From positions 83,788-119,031 of the forward strand of contig NW_003156235.1 in assembly GCF_000003605.2 (NCBI RefSeq): a DNA stretch of 35,244 nt, given 5' to 3'. The translations under genes were made by a program, and so were the position numbers. The notes under the pieces are model-generated. The model made no database searches and was not told where the DNA came from. It saw nothing but the letters and a program-made list of their open reading frames with translations. The DNA is from Saccoglossus kowalevskii (taxonomy: Eukaryota > Hemichordata > Enteropneusta > Harrimaniidae). Positions 1 through 8,978 of the stretch are shown here, piece after piece (position 1 is the stretch's first letter; each line of letters begins with the position of its first letter).

Positions 1-117
1 CAGTTTTTTTCTGACCCTCCCATGATCATAAAAACATTGAAACTATAACACTAGTTAAAATTATGGTATAAAATTTTGATCAAAACCACATTACACTGAC
101 AAAAAATTTCCACTTGA

Positions 118-245
118 TTATCGATTCACGCTGCCCCCGGTAATGGCGGCCGTGAGCGCGCCGCCTACGGCGAAGGGGTAATTCATCTGCTTCTCGGATT
201 CGTCTATATCTCGTCTTTTGTACGGGATTAAGTCAGGGGTAGCCT
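118..245. other. CpG-rich patch, possible exon, unresolved
   Basis: A short GC- and CpG-rich island (densest at about 130-180) in otherwise AT-rich DNA. Two readings are possible. On the + strand an ATG in an ATGGCGGC context at 143 starts a short frame that could splice at a GGTAATT donor at 178. On the - strand an open frame runs from an acceptor-like TAG at 244-246 to a stop at 118-120 and includes a hydrophobic Ala/Gly-rich stretch. The + strand donor phase (2) does not fit the next recognised exon at 517, which needs one upstream base. I do not recognise either peptide, and the patch may simply be promoter-like CpG DNA. Confidence 0.15.
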
Positions 246-516
246 AACTCAATGCGGAAGTGACGTCGCGGCTAGGTATAACTTTATCAATGGAAACAAT
301 ATTATAAAGTATAACGTTCTCGCTAAAAATAGACAACTGCTTATTTTGTGTGCCATTTTCATGGACTTTTTACCCTCTCAAAAGTAAAATACACTACTAT
401 AATTTAGTACGGAAAATCATATATTAAAAAAACATACATAATTAGTAAACAGGTATACAGGTAGCAGTAACATTTTCGAACTAAATAAATAAAATATGAG
501 TGTTGGTATTTTACAG

Positions 517-608
517 ATGAAATTCGTCGATTGTGTAATGGTCAGAACATTGCTTTCTTTGGTGCTGTGGGACATGGCAAGTCGTCCAGTATTAATACCC
601 TGGCAGAG
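517..608 (+). CDS. IFI44-like exon with P-loop
   Basis: Follows an acceptor ending in TTACAG at 511-516. The reading DEIRRLCNGQNIAFFGAVGHG then KSS gives a beta strand followed by Walker A GxxGxGKS. It ends on a codon boundary at GAG before the donor GTACAG (609). The first two bases complete a codon begun in an unseen upstream exon. Confidence 0.8.
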
Positions 609-1963
609 GTACAGTAGTTTCTCACATTGTTATAGCTGAAGAGAAAACACATTATTTTTCATATGTTATCACATACCCTACGCAGTTTTAGAGAAATTCG
701 AAACACACTGGTGTACTATAAGTCATTGAACAATTATATCAGGTGCCTTGTGGATTCAAACGTCGGGAAGTTACAGTGGTTTAAAGATAAGATAAGATAA
801 GATAAGAGCCATTTGTTGAATAATTAATAAAACCGGTATTCGTAGTCCGGTGAAATAACCATTATTTTCGCTATCCCCATTTATCCAATATAGCTATTAA
901 TACAAACTGTTGCTCTGTTGATCAGTGGGTCCACTGTCATATTAATGAAAAAAAACATATTGCAGGCGTTAGGTCATGGCGAGGTCACTGATACATGGGG
1001 TGCATCTGGCAGTGCAGGTACCCTTGTGGTGTCTCCTCACACCATTACGTTTGACCAGTCCTCAACTGTCACACTCGTCGATGTGCCGGGTAGTGGACTA
1101 CCACGAGTCAATACGCAGCACGGCTCAAACCAACTGAAAGACGTGATCGGATGGATTATGGATGGTAAGTTTCCCCAAAAGACGCCAACTGACTATTGGG
1201 AGCGTGGTGGGTTGAGTCCGTGGAAGAGCTACTTTCTGAAGCCTAAAGTCGGTCGAATTGACGCTGTGGTTATTATTATAAAGGCCACTGCCCAGGTGGA
1301 CAGGATGATTAACATCATTGTTTCCGAATCCAAGAACAGAGGTATGTATATACAAGAGTAATTATGAAGAGATCTGATTTAATATGCTTTAGAATAGTAC
1401 ATCAGTGTTCAAAGCGAGATGTACACACAGATACTTACGTCATCGAACTTAACCAGGGCCAAACAGATGTGATCCCATAGAACTATAACCAGAACCTGAA
1501 GTTGTTCGTAATAACATAAAATAACGTAACATAACCTCACCTCACCTCATCTCACAAAAATGATCCACTATAATCGTTCTTATTCACAAATACGTGTCAC
1601 ATTGTTATTACATTGCGTTTGACTAATACATATATCGTTATCTCACATATAGGTAATGGTATTCCTATACATACTATATTAACACACGTCGACCAACTAC
1701 GGGATAGAGGCGAGATAAAGAAAAAGGTGAAAGAAGTATCACGCTGTATTGGAGTGGAAGAAACGCGTATATATCCACTTTCAAATCGTGTCCGGGGCGG
1801 TGACTATCTCGTCGGAAATGACAGAGATACACATGTGTTATGTATGCTGGCCAAGTTATTAAGAACTGCAACACATTTTCAATCAAATGAAAACAGAAGT
1901 CCATTCATGAAGCGACGGGCGAATTGGGATTCTTGTAACACCCCTAAACGATTTAAACGATAA
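517..1963 (+). CDS. IFI44/IFI44L-like GTPase, 3' part of gene (three exons)
   Basis: Gene model from three exons (517-608, 966-1341, 1653-1963) whose splice phases agree (0, then 1). The joined product has the layout of the IFI44 family: a P-loop (GAVGHGKS), a region with a DVPG motif that fits the DxxG switch, a beta-strand/helix segment, then LTHVD, the same G4-like motif as in vertebrate IFI44/IFI44L, followed by a C-terminal helix before the stop at 1961-1963. Vertebrate relatives are interferon-induced cytoplasmic proteins with antiviral or regulatory roles; for this invertebrate copy only GTP binding is a reasonable inference. The N-terminal portion is missing because the gene starts upstream of the window, and the first seen codon needs one base from an earlier exon. 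An ATTAAA at 2349 and an AATAAA at 2408 are possible poly(A) signals. Confidence 0.82.
784..807 (+). repeat. Pentanucleotide (AGATA)n microsatellite
   Basis: Between four and five head-to-tail AGATA units in the intron between the P-loop exon and the next exon of the IFI44-like gene. It forms a cluster of GATA cores. No other feature is seen in this intron. Confidence 0.8.
966..1341 (+). CDS. IFI44-like exon with DVPG motif
   Basis: Begins after TTGCAG (960-965) in phase 0 and ends with one base of a Gly codon before the donor GTATGT (1342). It encodes about 125 residues. The region after the P-loop is followed by VTLVDVPGSG, which fits the DxxG motif at the end of a beta strand. Further on, AVVIIIKATAQVDRMINII fits the strand and helix that precede the G4 motif in IFI44L. 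Confidence 0.82.
1653..1963 (+). CDS. IFI44-like terminal exon with THVD motif
   Basis: Begins after the acceptor CATATAG (AG at 1651-1652) and completes a Gly codon split with the previous exon. It reads GIPIHTILTHVDQLRD, which parallels the LLTHVD stretch of vertebrate IFI44L. Next come a charged helix, a YPLSNRV stretch corresponding to the VVSNY region, and a final Leu-rich helix. The last roughly 20 residues are basic and polar. The stop TAA is at 1961-1963. Confidence 0.82.
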
Positions 1964-2650
1964 CACAGCGCAGACCTATCCTAACATGGACGTTATGGTT
2001 GAATGTATAACGTTTTCGTGGTATTTTGTATAGTGTTCGTCAGTCATATACAATACGCGCACAACGATCGCGCATATACATAAGGTGTCCCCAAACTACC
2101 AAATGAGGAAACAGACGACATATAATTTCATCTGGTAGAAGTTTGTGTTTTTGCAAGTACTAGAATTTGGTGTGAGCAACCTTTCTTTCTGAAATGTACT
2201 ACTATGTTGAAGGTGGTCGGCTGACCTGAATCTCGATCGTTATTCTTCGTACACGGTCGCGGTCTATCACAATTTAATGATGTACACGAGTGTTACAGCC
2301 AATTTACAATCGTTAGTGTGTAATCATGGTACAACCAGGAAACATTTATTAAATTATATTACAAACAGATATTAACAATTTTACCATTTTCAATTGATAT
2401 AACTACTAATAAAAGAGTTAATACGAATTAAAATAGCGATGATAAGTACATACATCAGCTTGACTGATTAGAGCGTCCCGAATTCGTTACATTGAAAATT
2501 ATATTGGAAACAGTGCTTTCTAGTAACATGCAATTACTATGACCATGTATAATTCACTTAACCGGCAGAACATGCAATAATAATCAAAACAGCACAATTT
2601 AACCCCAAATTACAAAAAAATTGAAAATCACTACATGACTACGAAAAATG
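1964..2650. other. 3' flank and intergenic DNA
   Basis: AT-rich sequence after the IFI44-like stop codon. It should contain the 3'UTR; the best poly(A) candidates are ATTAAA at 2349 and AATAAA at 2408. No coding or repeat structure recognised otherwise. Confidence 0.4.
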
Positions 2651-2724
2651 TTATCTCCCTTGTTGTTGGGAGCACTCAGGGATAATATTATCTTCCTTGT
2701 TGTTTCGACTATTCAGGGATAATA
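2651..2724 (+). repeat. Two tandem 37-bp units bounded by TTATC/GATAA
   Basis: Two adjacent 37-bp units (2651-2687 and 2688-2724) share the order TTATCTYCCTTGTTGTT, a variable middle, then TCAGGGATAATA. Each unit starts with TTATC and ends with GATAA, so the unit junction is the inverted-repeat-like GATAATATTATC. Weaker GATAA/TTATC junctions recur down to about 3000, suggesting a longer decayed array. Confidence 0.65.
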
Positions 2725-4772
2725 CTTTTCTCCATGAACCGGTCATAACCTGAGAGATAATTTTATCCTACTCGCACGATACATAGATCCTTTCTATGAA
2801 CTTAATACTATTCCACTTGTCCCATGTATTGGACAATATAATCTCACCAGTGGTGGTCAGTACATGGACCATCGAAATAATATTATATCCGTAGGGGTGG
2901 CTAATACATAAACCAAATGAGACAATTTTATAAATAAATTAGCTTTGTTATAGGGAAAATCGATACTCAGGACAATTGAGATAAATTATCTTACCCAAAG
3001 TAGAGTAATATTTTGAACCAGTAAGATAACAAATGACTGGGCAATACTACACAACAATATATACACTGAACAGCTCTGTAGACTGTGCAATTTGATATTT
3101 TCTGTTTATATAGGTAGTTTATATACTAGGTAGGACGCATTTGGGTCTGCATGCATAAGTATTGCCATATATGTAAAAATAGTGAAACATGTCGAAATCG
3201 CCAAAAGTACTGCTTCAACAGGAGCGCTTTTCCACATTTTACTACATAGTTTGCCTAGCTATTTCCTTTGGAAAAGTTCCATGCAATTGTGAAATATTAA
3301 ATTCCTTTTTCAATTGATGCTCCCAATTATCTGCCATGAAACTCTAAACACTGAAGAACTATGGGGTTTTTGTGCGTTGTCGTTCAGAAAACAGAATATT
3401 GAATCAAACATACTAAGTGCTCCGACCTTCTCAATAAGCTAATTATATTAAATACATGTATTTATGAAACGTCACACTGTGTTATACACACTCAGCAGAA
3501 AAGTATTGTGTAGCGACTTTGTCTACTTTATATTTCAATTTGTGTACATTAGACTGGTGTCCTGCAGTACACTTAATACACTTTTATATATGCAATATAT
3601 TCTAGAGTTACCATCTAAGCATTACAATAATTAACCTATATCATAGCTTACAATATTACAATCAGTGTTGCAATCACACATTACACTACTACATTTGCAT
3701 ATGACTAGTGTATTCAGATTACACGTGCACAGTGTATACGTGAACCGTGCATCATCTGATTTGTCGTTACATGTATCTGTGCATGTAATTTTAATACTGC
3801 TACATGTAAACTGCCTTACTTGATATGAATTTATTATCCCATTATTGTATATTATTGTTTTTATGTTACATTTCATTTAATCACCATTCTGCTTACTTGA
3901 TGTATTGAATAAAGTATCATGATTATATTTCCATGTGTCTAGATATCGGGCACTGGTACAACTTGATAACTGGTTTCCAGTGAAGGGCTGGGTGAGATAT
4001 TTCACCGCTTGCTCATAACCTGTTATCATTAGGCTTATACGAAGTACTAGTCTGAAATCGAGTCAGTGATTGGAACTAATTACAGATATAAACTTTGCTG
4101 ACGGACTGTTATTTCTAACGATTTGATATGGGTAGTCTCCCAATATGGCGGACAATTAATCAAGTATATTATGACGTGTTAAATACTTCGTGTGGCTACA
4201 TGGGTGGAATATGTGGAGGCCACGCCTCAAGATCTTAAACTTCCATGTAAGATACGGTGTTTTGGAGAGTGAAGTCTTGATGAGTCTCCACGAGGCGACT
4301 GAGACTAGAGGTTGACACGAATTTCATCTGTGTGTGTCTTTGCTTGGTTGAAAGGTTTGTGAACGTGACGATCCCGGATATCTGACGTAACGTTAAGAAC
4401 ACGAGAATTAAACCGTCATAATCTATGAAAGACCTTTGCTCACTTTCATCATTTGGTAATCTGGTTGTGCAATACAATCACTTTTATGAATATCAATGAG
4501 GTCACATGAGCATTCAGTCATACTCAATTATACAACTCATTATTAGTCTGTATCTACATATTTGTATGGTCACATCGGCTATTACAATACCAGCCACCTT
4601 AATGAATATTTATTATTTAACATGACTCCGGTCAATTTTAACCCTTTCTTGCAAGCCACAGTATGTTTTTTATTTCTTCTATACCATACAAACAACCTAT
4701 AACTCCGCTGGCATGCTTGGGAGTTACAGCCGGGTCAGAAATTACTCATAATTTGTAACAAATCAACCATGG
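2725..4772. other. Intergenic AT-rich DNA
   Basis: No gene is supported. Degenerate GATAA/TTATC junctions continue to about 3000. The stretch 3600-3850 is rich in TGTACATG-like words and yields a Cys-rich but unconvincing - strand frame. No splice-flanked conserved exon was recognised on either strand. Confidence 0.4.
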
Positions 4773-4940
4773 TTTAAAGCGGAGAGGTTGTCATATGCGC
4801 ATTCGCGGGAATTGAGTCCAAAGCAACAATAACAATGCATTATATAATAACGTAAAGGCTCAAGGGTAGACGCTTGTTTGTAAACAACGACACGCTATGG
4901 CTGTTTGCCGCTCGCGAAGGTGACTACTCCTCCGCTTTAA
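4773..4940 (+). mobile_element. MITE with TTAA ends (AGCGG subfamily), copy 1
   Basis: A 168-bp element starting TTTAAAGCGGAGAGG and ending CTCCTCCGCTTTAA, so the ends are inverted repeats of TTAAAGCGGAG and TTAA lies at each edge (4774-4777, 4937-4940). The interior, including ACGCTTGTTTGTAAACAA and CGCTATGG, matches the copies at 18544-18708 (reversed) and about 26612-26772. It has no coding capacity. The TTAA edges are compatible with piggyBac-type integration; the superfamily is an inference. Confidence 0.85.
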
Positions 4941-5237
4941 CAAACGCAGAGAAACAGTCGACAATGTTCAATGACTGTTTTTATTTACGTCACACTATAA
5001 TGCTTTCTGTTTAACGGAAGTTACAATAGAGGGTCTATGCTACAAAGGAAAGTGTTACATAACGTCAATAATCCAAAATGCGCTGTATAACTATAGGCTT
5101 TCTTACTTTGATTGGCGCAATTAGAGGCTGCTGCAAAAGATGTGGTAAACAACGATGACCACGCAGTATTTTTGTCTTCTTCTTCAAAACCATTAAACCA
5201 AATGCTTTCATATTTGCAACATAGATTCTTGGGGTAG

Positions 5238-5367
5238 TCCTCTGTTAGATTTGTCCATTTCGTGATGATATCTTCTATTCTCCAATTTTGATAAATATTT
5301 TTTTCATTTTTTTGTAAAAAGTGATATTTTTGACTTCTGGTTGAAAACCGCTAGTCTGATTGCTTTG

Positions 5368-5372
<5 letters not shown>
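5238..5372 (+). repeat. Local direct duplication, left copy
   Basis: About 135 bp, including TTTCGTGATGA, AATTTTGATAAATAT and GTCTGATTGCTTTGATA, recurs about 200 bp downstream at 5441-5577 with moderate divergence. The (AT)n array lies between the two copies. Confidence 0.75.

Positions 5373-5425
<53 letters not shown>
5372..5425. repeat. (AT)n microsatellite
   Basis: An uninterrupted run of about 26 TA/AT dinucleotides between the two copies of a local duplication. It is likely to be length-polymorphic. Confidence 0.95.
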
Positions 5426-5427
<2 letters not shown>

Positions 5428-5440
5428 TACTACATATGAA

Positions 5441-5577
5441 CCTCTCTCTCAGATTTGTTCATTTCGTGATGACATCTTTAATTCTCTAATTTTGATAAAT
5501 ATGTTTGTAATTTTTGGTAAATTGGATATTTTCGACTTCTTGTTAAAAACGCAAGTCTGATTGCTTTGATACTATAC
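5441..5577 (+). repeat. Local direct duplication, right copy
   Basis: Second copy of the unit at 5238-5372, with substitutions and small indels throughout. The duplication is therefore old compared with the clean (AT)n array between the copies. Confidence 0.75.
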
Positions 5578-5579
5578 AT

Positions 5580-6960
5580 ATTGTTTAATTGAAATGTGCA
5601 TTGCTAACAGCGGAGCTATCTCAGCACAGATGTTGTTATTGTTTCTTTTATTAAGGAACCTATATTAAAAAAAATAAACATCGTGCTGCTTCATATATTG
5701 TGTACATTTATACAGTCGGCTATAAACAGAATAGTCACGCCTTTATTAAAACATATATCTACTCGAATCGTGTATTTCCCGTCACATATCAGGTCACGTG
5801 TTTTACGCTGTGAATTTAGTATGAAATAAAAACTACGCTTGACCAGTGTGTTTCAAAGGTCACTGATCTCAGTGGAAATATAAATTGCTGTCTGTGTTCA
5901 ATGAAGCAAATCATTTATCTTGTAATAATATCTTCGGTAATGTATCTCCAAAATCCTATGGGAATACTAGACTGGGTTTCAAAACCAACTCATGGAGAGA
6001 GTTTTTGCACAGTCTGATACACATTTGCAAACCTACCAATAAAATCTTTACAGAAAACAAGATGTCAGAAAATCAATATAAGCACTTCTATGAATTGGGT
6101 GCCAAACTTTGATCAAGATCTGAAGCTAATAGAAAATCTGTTTTAGTCAAAAGTTATCAAATTAAAAACAATACATAAAAAATGCTTGAAAAGCAAAACG
6201 TTGCATCCACATTTTGAAAAGAAAATTGTACTAAAAAAATAGGTATTCTGTATTTGACAAACAGTTCATTCGACAAATGAAAATTCACAGGAATTTGTTT
6301 CAGCTATTAGAACAGAATGATAGAGCTTTTATAATAGTAATTTAAAAACGCACTTTAAAAACGAAGATTGCAGTGTTTGAAGATGTAGATACTGCTGACT
6401 TCTCTCTCCACTGGACACCAACTAACTGTTGATTTGCATTACAAAGCAGAGCTCGCAACATGATAGCTATTTATAGTTTACTTTTCATATAATACAGTAG
6501 TCACACAATGAATATAATAAGGCAGTTCATATTTGTCCCAGTGAATCATTATTTTTTGTTAGACACCTGTACAAAATACATGGGAAAAGCCACCTGGTAT
6601 CTTGCATGGTTTATGAATATATATTCACGTCTCATTGCAGCACCTTTTTTCTGAGATGAGGTATTTGTATTTATACTAAAAAAATCTGAATTACTTTGAA
6701 TACAGCTGGAAATTATGTCCCTTAAAGTAATTAAACAAATTAGGCACCAATGTTTTTGTAAGATATTTTGCATCACGGACATTCGGTAAACTGCTTTCCC
6801 ATTGTTGTTTCAACCCTAAAACTTGTTTGTATTCAAAATTAATTATGACAATGCATATTCATATTGAAACAAACTATGATAAGGGGAATAATATTATATA
6901 ACAAAGGGCAAGGTCACCAGAGTTCAACTATGTTTTTAAGTGGCATTATTATTATTATTT
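5580..6960. other. Intergenic DNA, possibly with decayed coding remnants
   Basis: An open frame at about 5885-6112 (+) and the following DNA to about 6350 have a somewhat protein-like composition (basic, Lys/Asn-rich), as in eroded transposon ORFs. No diagnostic motif is present. Nothing else was recognised. Confidence 0.25.
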
Positions 6961-7224
6961 ACAAGCCACCATTCACAAGCACATTATTTGCGAAAGAATC
7001 TTTCCAGCTGTTTTGTTTACACGCGTCATCGACCCAGTATGCAAATCAGATTACATCGTACAAGCCACCATATCCTGCTATGTTTTCATGCGTCATCGAC
7101 CTAATAGACAACTAAGATTACACTGTACATTCAACCATAGACAAACACATTATTAGCGATAGGATCTTACCAGCTGTTATGTTTACATGCGTCACCGATC
7201 TAGTATGCAAATTAAATTGCGTCC
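6961..7224 (+). repeat. Imperfect tandem repeat, three units
   Basis: Three head-to-tail units of unequal length start at about 6961, 7060 and 7128. They share ACAAGCCACCAT or its variant, CACATTATT-GCGA, CCAGCTGTT-TGTTTACA and GCGTCATCGAC. The middle unit is shortened by an internal deletion. Divergence between units is substantial, so the array is old. Confidence 0.65.
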
Positions 7225-8461
7225 TTCAATCCATCGTCATAGACAAAGATTGCCAGCAAATTATATGTAAATATAAAGCCTCTTGTATATTTGTGGGAGA
7301 TATCCAACGCAGGTCTTCTTGATTCAAGCAGCATATTATACTAGGAAATTTTACTAGACATGTTTGTTTGATTTCGTTCAATTTAGTGGGTTCTAAAATG
7401 TATTTTCATCGTTGCAATTGTGTATGCTGACATCAATCCTGTGTCTCGACGTAACATGGGGTTAATGAATTCAAATCATATGATATGGTAATAATGTATA
7501 TGATGCTATACATTGTGGAAACTAAGCTAAAATAATATTGTACGCAATTATTGACAACTCCGAACAACGATCTTTACATTCATGATTACGTATGAGTTGT
7601 TGATGTTTTTTTGCTATTTTTTTCCTTTTTTTAATAACCCCAGGGTGCAAAAATTGTAAACACAGTGTACCTTGTCGTATATTTGTGATAAGTGCATTTT
7701 GTATGTACGTGTGCTCCCCACTTTCAGCCCGTTTAATATAATTTACGAACATCCCCTTTTGGTTGGTTGTAAATCAAGTTCCAAGGAGTAAACTCTGTAA
7801 AAAGTATTGGAATAAAATTAAGAGGCTATTACCATGTTGACATATAAAAAAATCAACAACTTGAAAGTTATGTATGTATTGCCCAATTTCAAGTTTAATA
7901 GATAGTTTTTTCATCATTAAATAAAATCGAAATGTACACACTTCACGCATATTTTGTTTATCGAGCGCGAACCATGTTTTTATTTTGAATATTCAATTTC
8001 ACGACTTGTTTTCTCGTGAAGGGTCCGGGGTTCACCATAATAATGGTATTGTATATTGTTCTCTCATCATACGAAACAAAATCATGGAACGAGGCTGTGA
8101 AACTTTATGTGAGACTTCAACCTACTTATGCATATTTTTTTTTTCCATTGAGCTATTTTAGTGTGGGCTTTGCCAGCTGTGTCAGCATATTTTGACAATG
8201 TCGGCGATAATCTGTATCCTGTCTGATCCTGCCTGTATGATGATATATTTTGTCAATGCTATCATTCCTTGCAACATGTCGTGGTGTTCACATGAATATT
8301 ATCATAAACCAAATAAATAATTTGAATAATTTGTACAAAAATAAATACTCGTTTAAAAAAGAGTGAACAACTCAAATTAGTTGGTAAGTTTGAATAGTGC
8401 TACTTACTGCCTTCCAATATTACCAACTTATGCTCCTTATTGTGTATAATACAATTTATTC
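7225..8461. other. Intergenic DNA upstream of the protease gene
   Basis: AT-rich sequence with no coding or repeat structure recognised. It includes the presumed upstream regulatory region of the protease gene, but no clear TATA box or initiator can be placed. Confidence 0.35.
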
Positions 8462-8489
8462 ATTGATTGATTGATTGATTGATTGATTG
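8462..8489 (+). repeat. (ATTG)n microsatellite
   Basis: About seven head-to-tail ATTG tetranucleotides, just upstream of the probable 5'UTR exon of the protease gene. Confidence 0.9.
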
Positions 8490-8540
8490 CACAAATTGAT
8501 ACTGATAACCCATATTAGATAACGTGTGTCCACATTGCAG

Positions 8541-8597
8541 CTAGGATCTGGTATACATTCGTTAGTTTTACTGCAGGTTTACCAGTACACAACACAG
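8541..8597 (+). other. Probable 5'UTR exon of the protease gene
   Basis: The stretch ends at CAG with a consensus donor GTAAGT (8598). A strong acceptor, TTCTTTGCAG, ends at 8809 and leads straight into the leader before the ATG at 8868. A 5'UTR intron (8598-8809) is therefore likely. The 5' limit is uncertain: a CATTGCAG ends at 8540, so this may be an internal noncoding exon, or transcription may start nearby. Confidence 0.4.
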
Positions 8598-8867
8598 GTA
8601 AGTCTTTTTCATGAGATGCACATTTTGCGGCAGTTCATCATGAAATACTTTCTAAGCACGGATATAAACGATGCTCAGATATTCCCTGTATTCGACATTG
8701 TTGTCTTAAAATGTGATTTGATAATACACATATTTTGTGATGTGTTTTTTTCGCTTTTTGCGAAATTAACTGCTGCTGTAAAGCACAAATATTATTCTTT
8801 TCTTTGCAGAGAACTAGAACAACTTGGTGTTTGAATACAAGTTGATTATTTCAAAATCAATACCATC

Positions 8868-8978
8868 ATGCGAATCTTCGTATTGTTCGTTGTGGTTGCC
8901 GTGGCTAATGCTGCATATCTCGTTCCTCTTCTGAAGAATAGTGAGCCTATAAAAAACAGCTACATCTTGAAAGTCAAG
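8868..8978 (+). CDS. Protease exon 1: signal peptide and propeptide start
   Basis: ATG at 8868 in the context ATCATG, 37 codons, donor GTAATA. It encodes [15 protein letters not shown], a typical signal peptide, and then the first strand of the I9 propeptide (SYILKVK). Phase 0 end. Confidence 0.9.

Noticed and set aside
3631-3876. Minus-strand 81-codon frame with many Cys residues, resembling a small secreted Cys-rich peptide
   Set aside because: No signal peptide, no recognisable spacing of a known family, and the DNA is rich in TGTACATG-like words that produce Cys codons by composition.
5885-6112. Plus-strand 75-codon frame that might be a transposon ORF remnant
   Set aside because: No reverse transcriptase, endonuclease or transposase motif can be seen. 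Noted only as possible eroded coding DNA.
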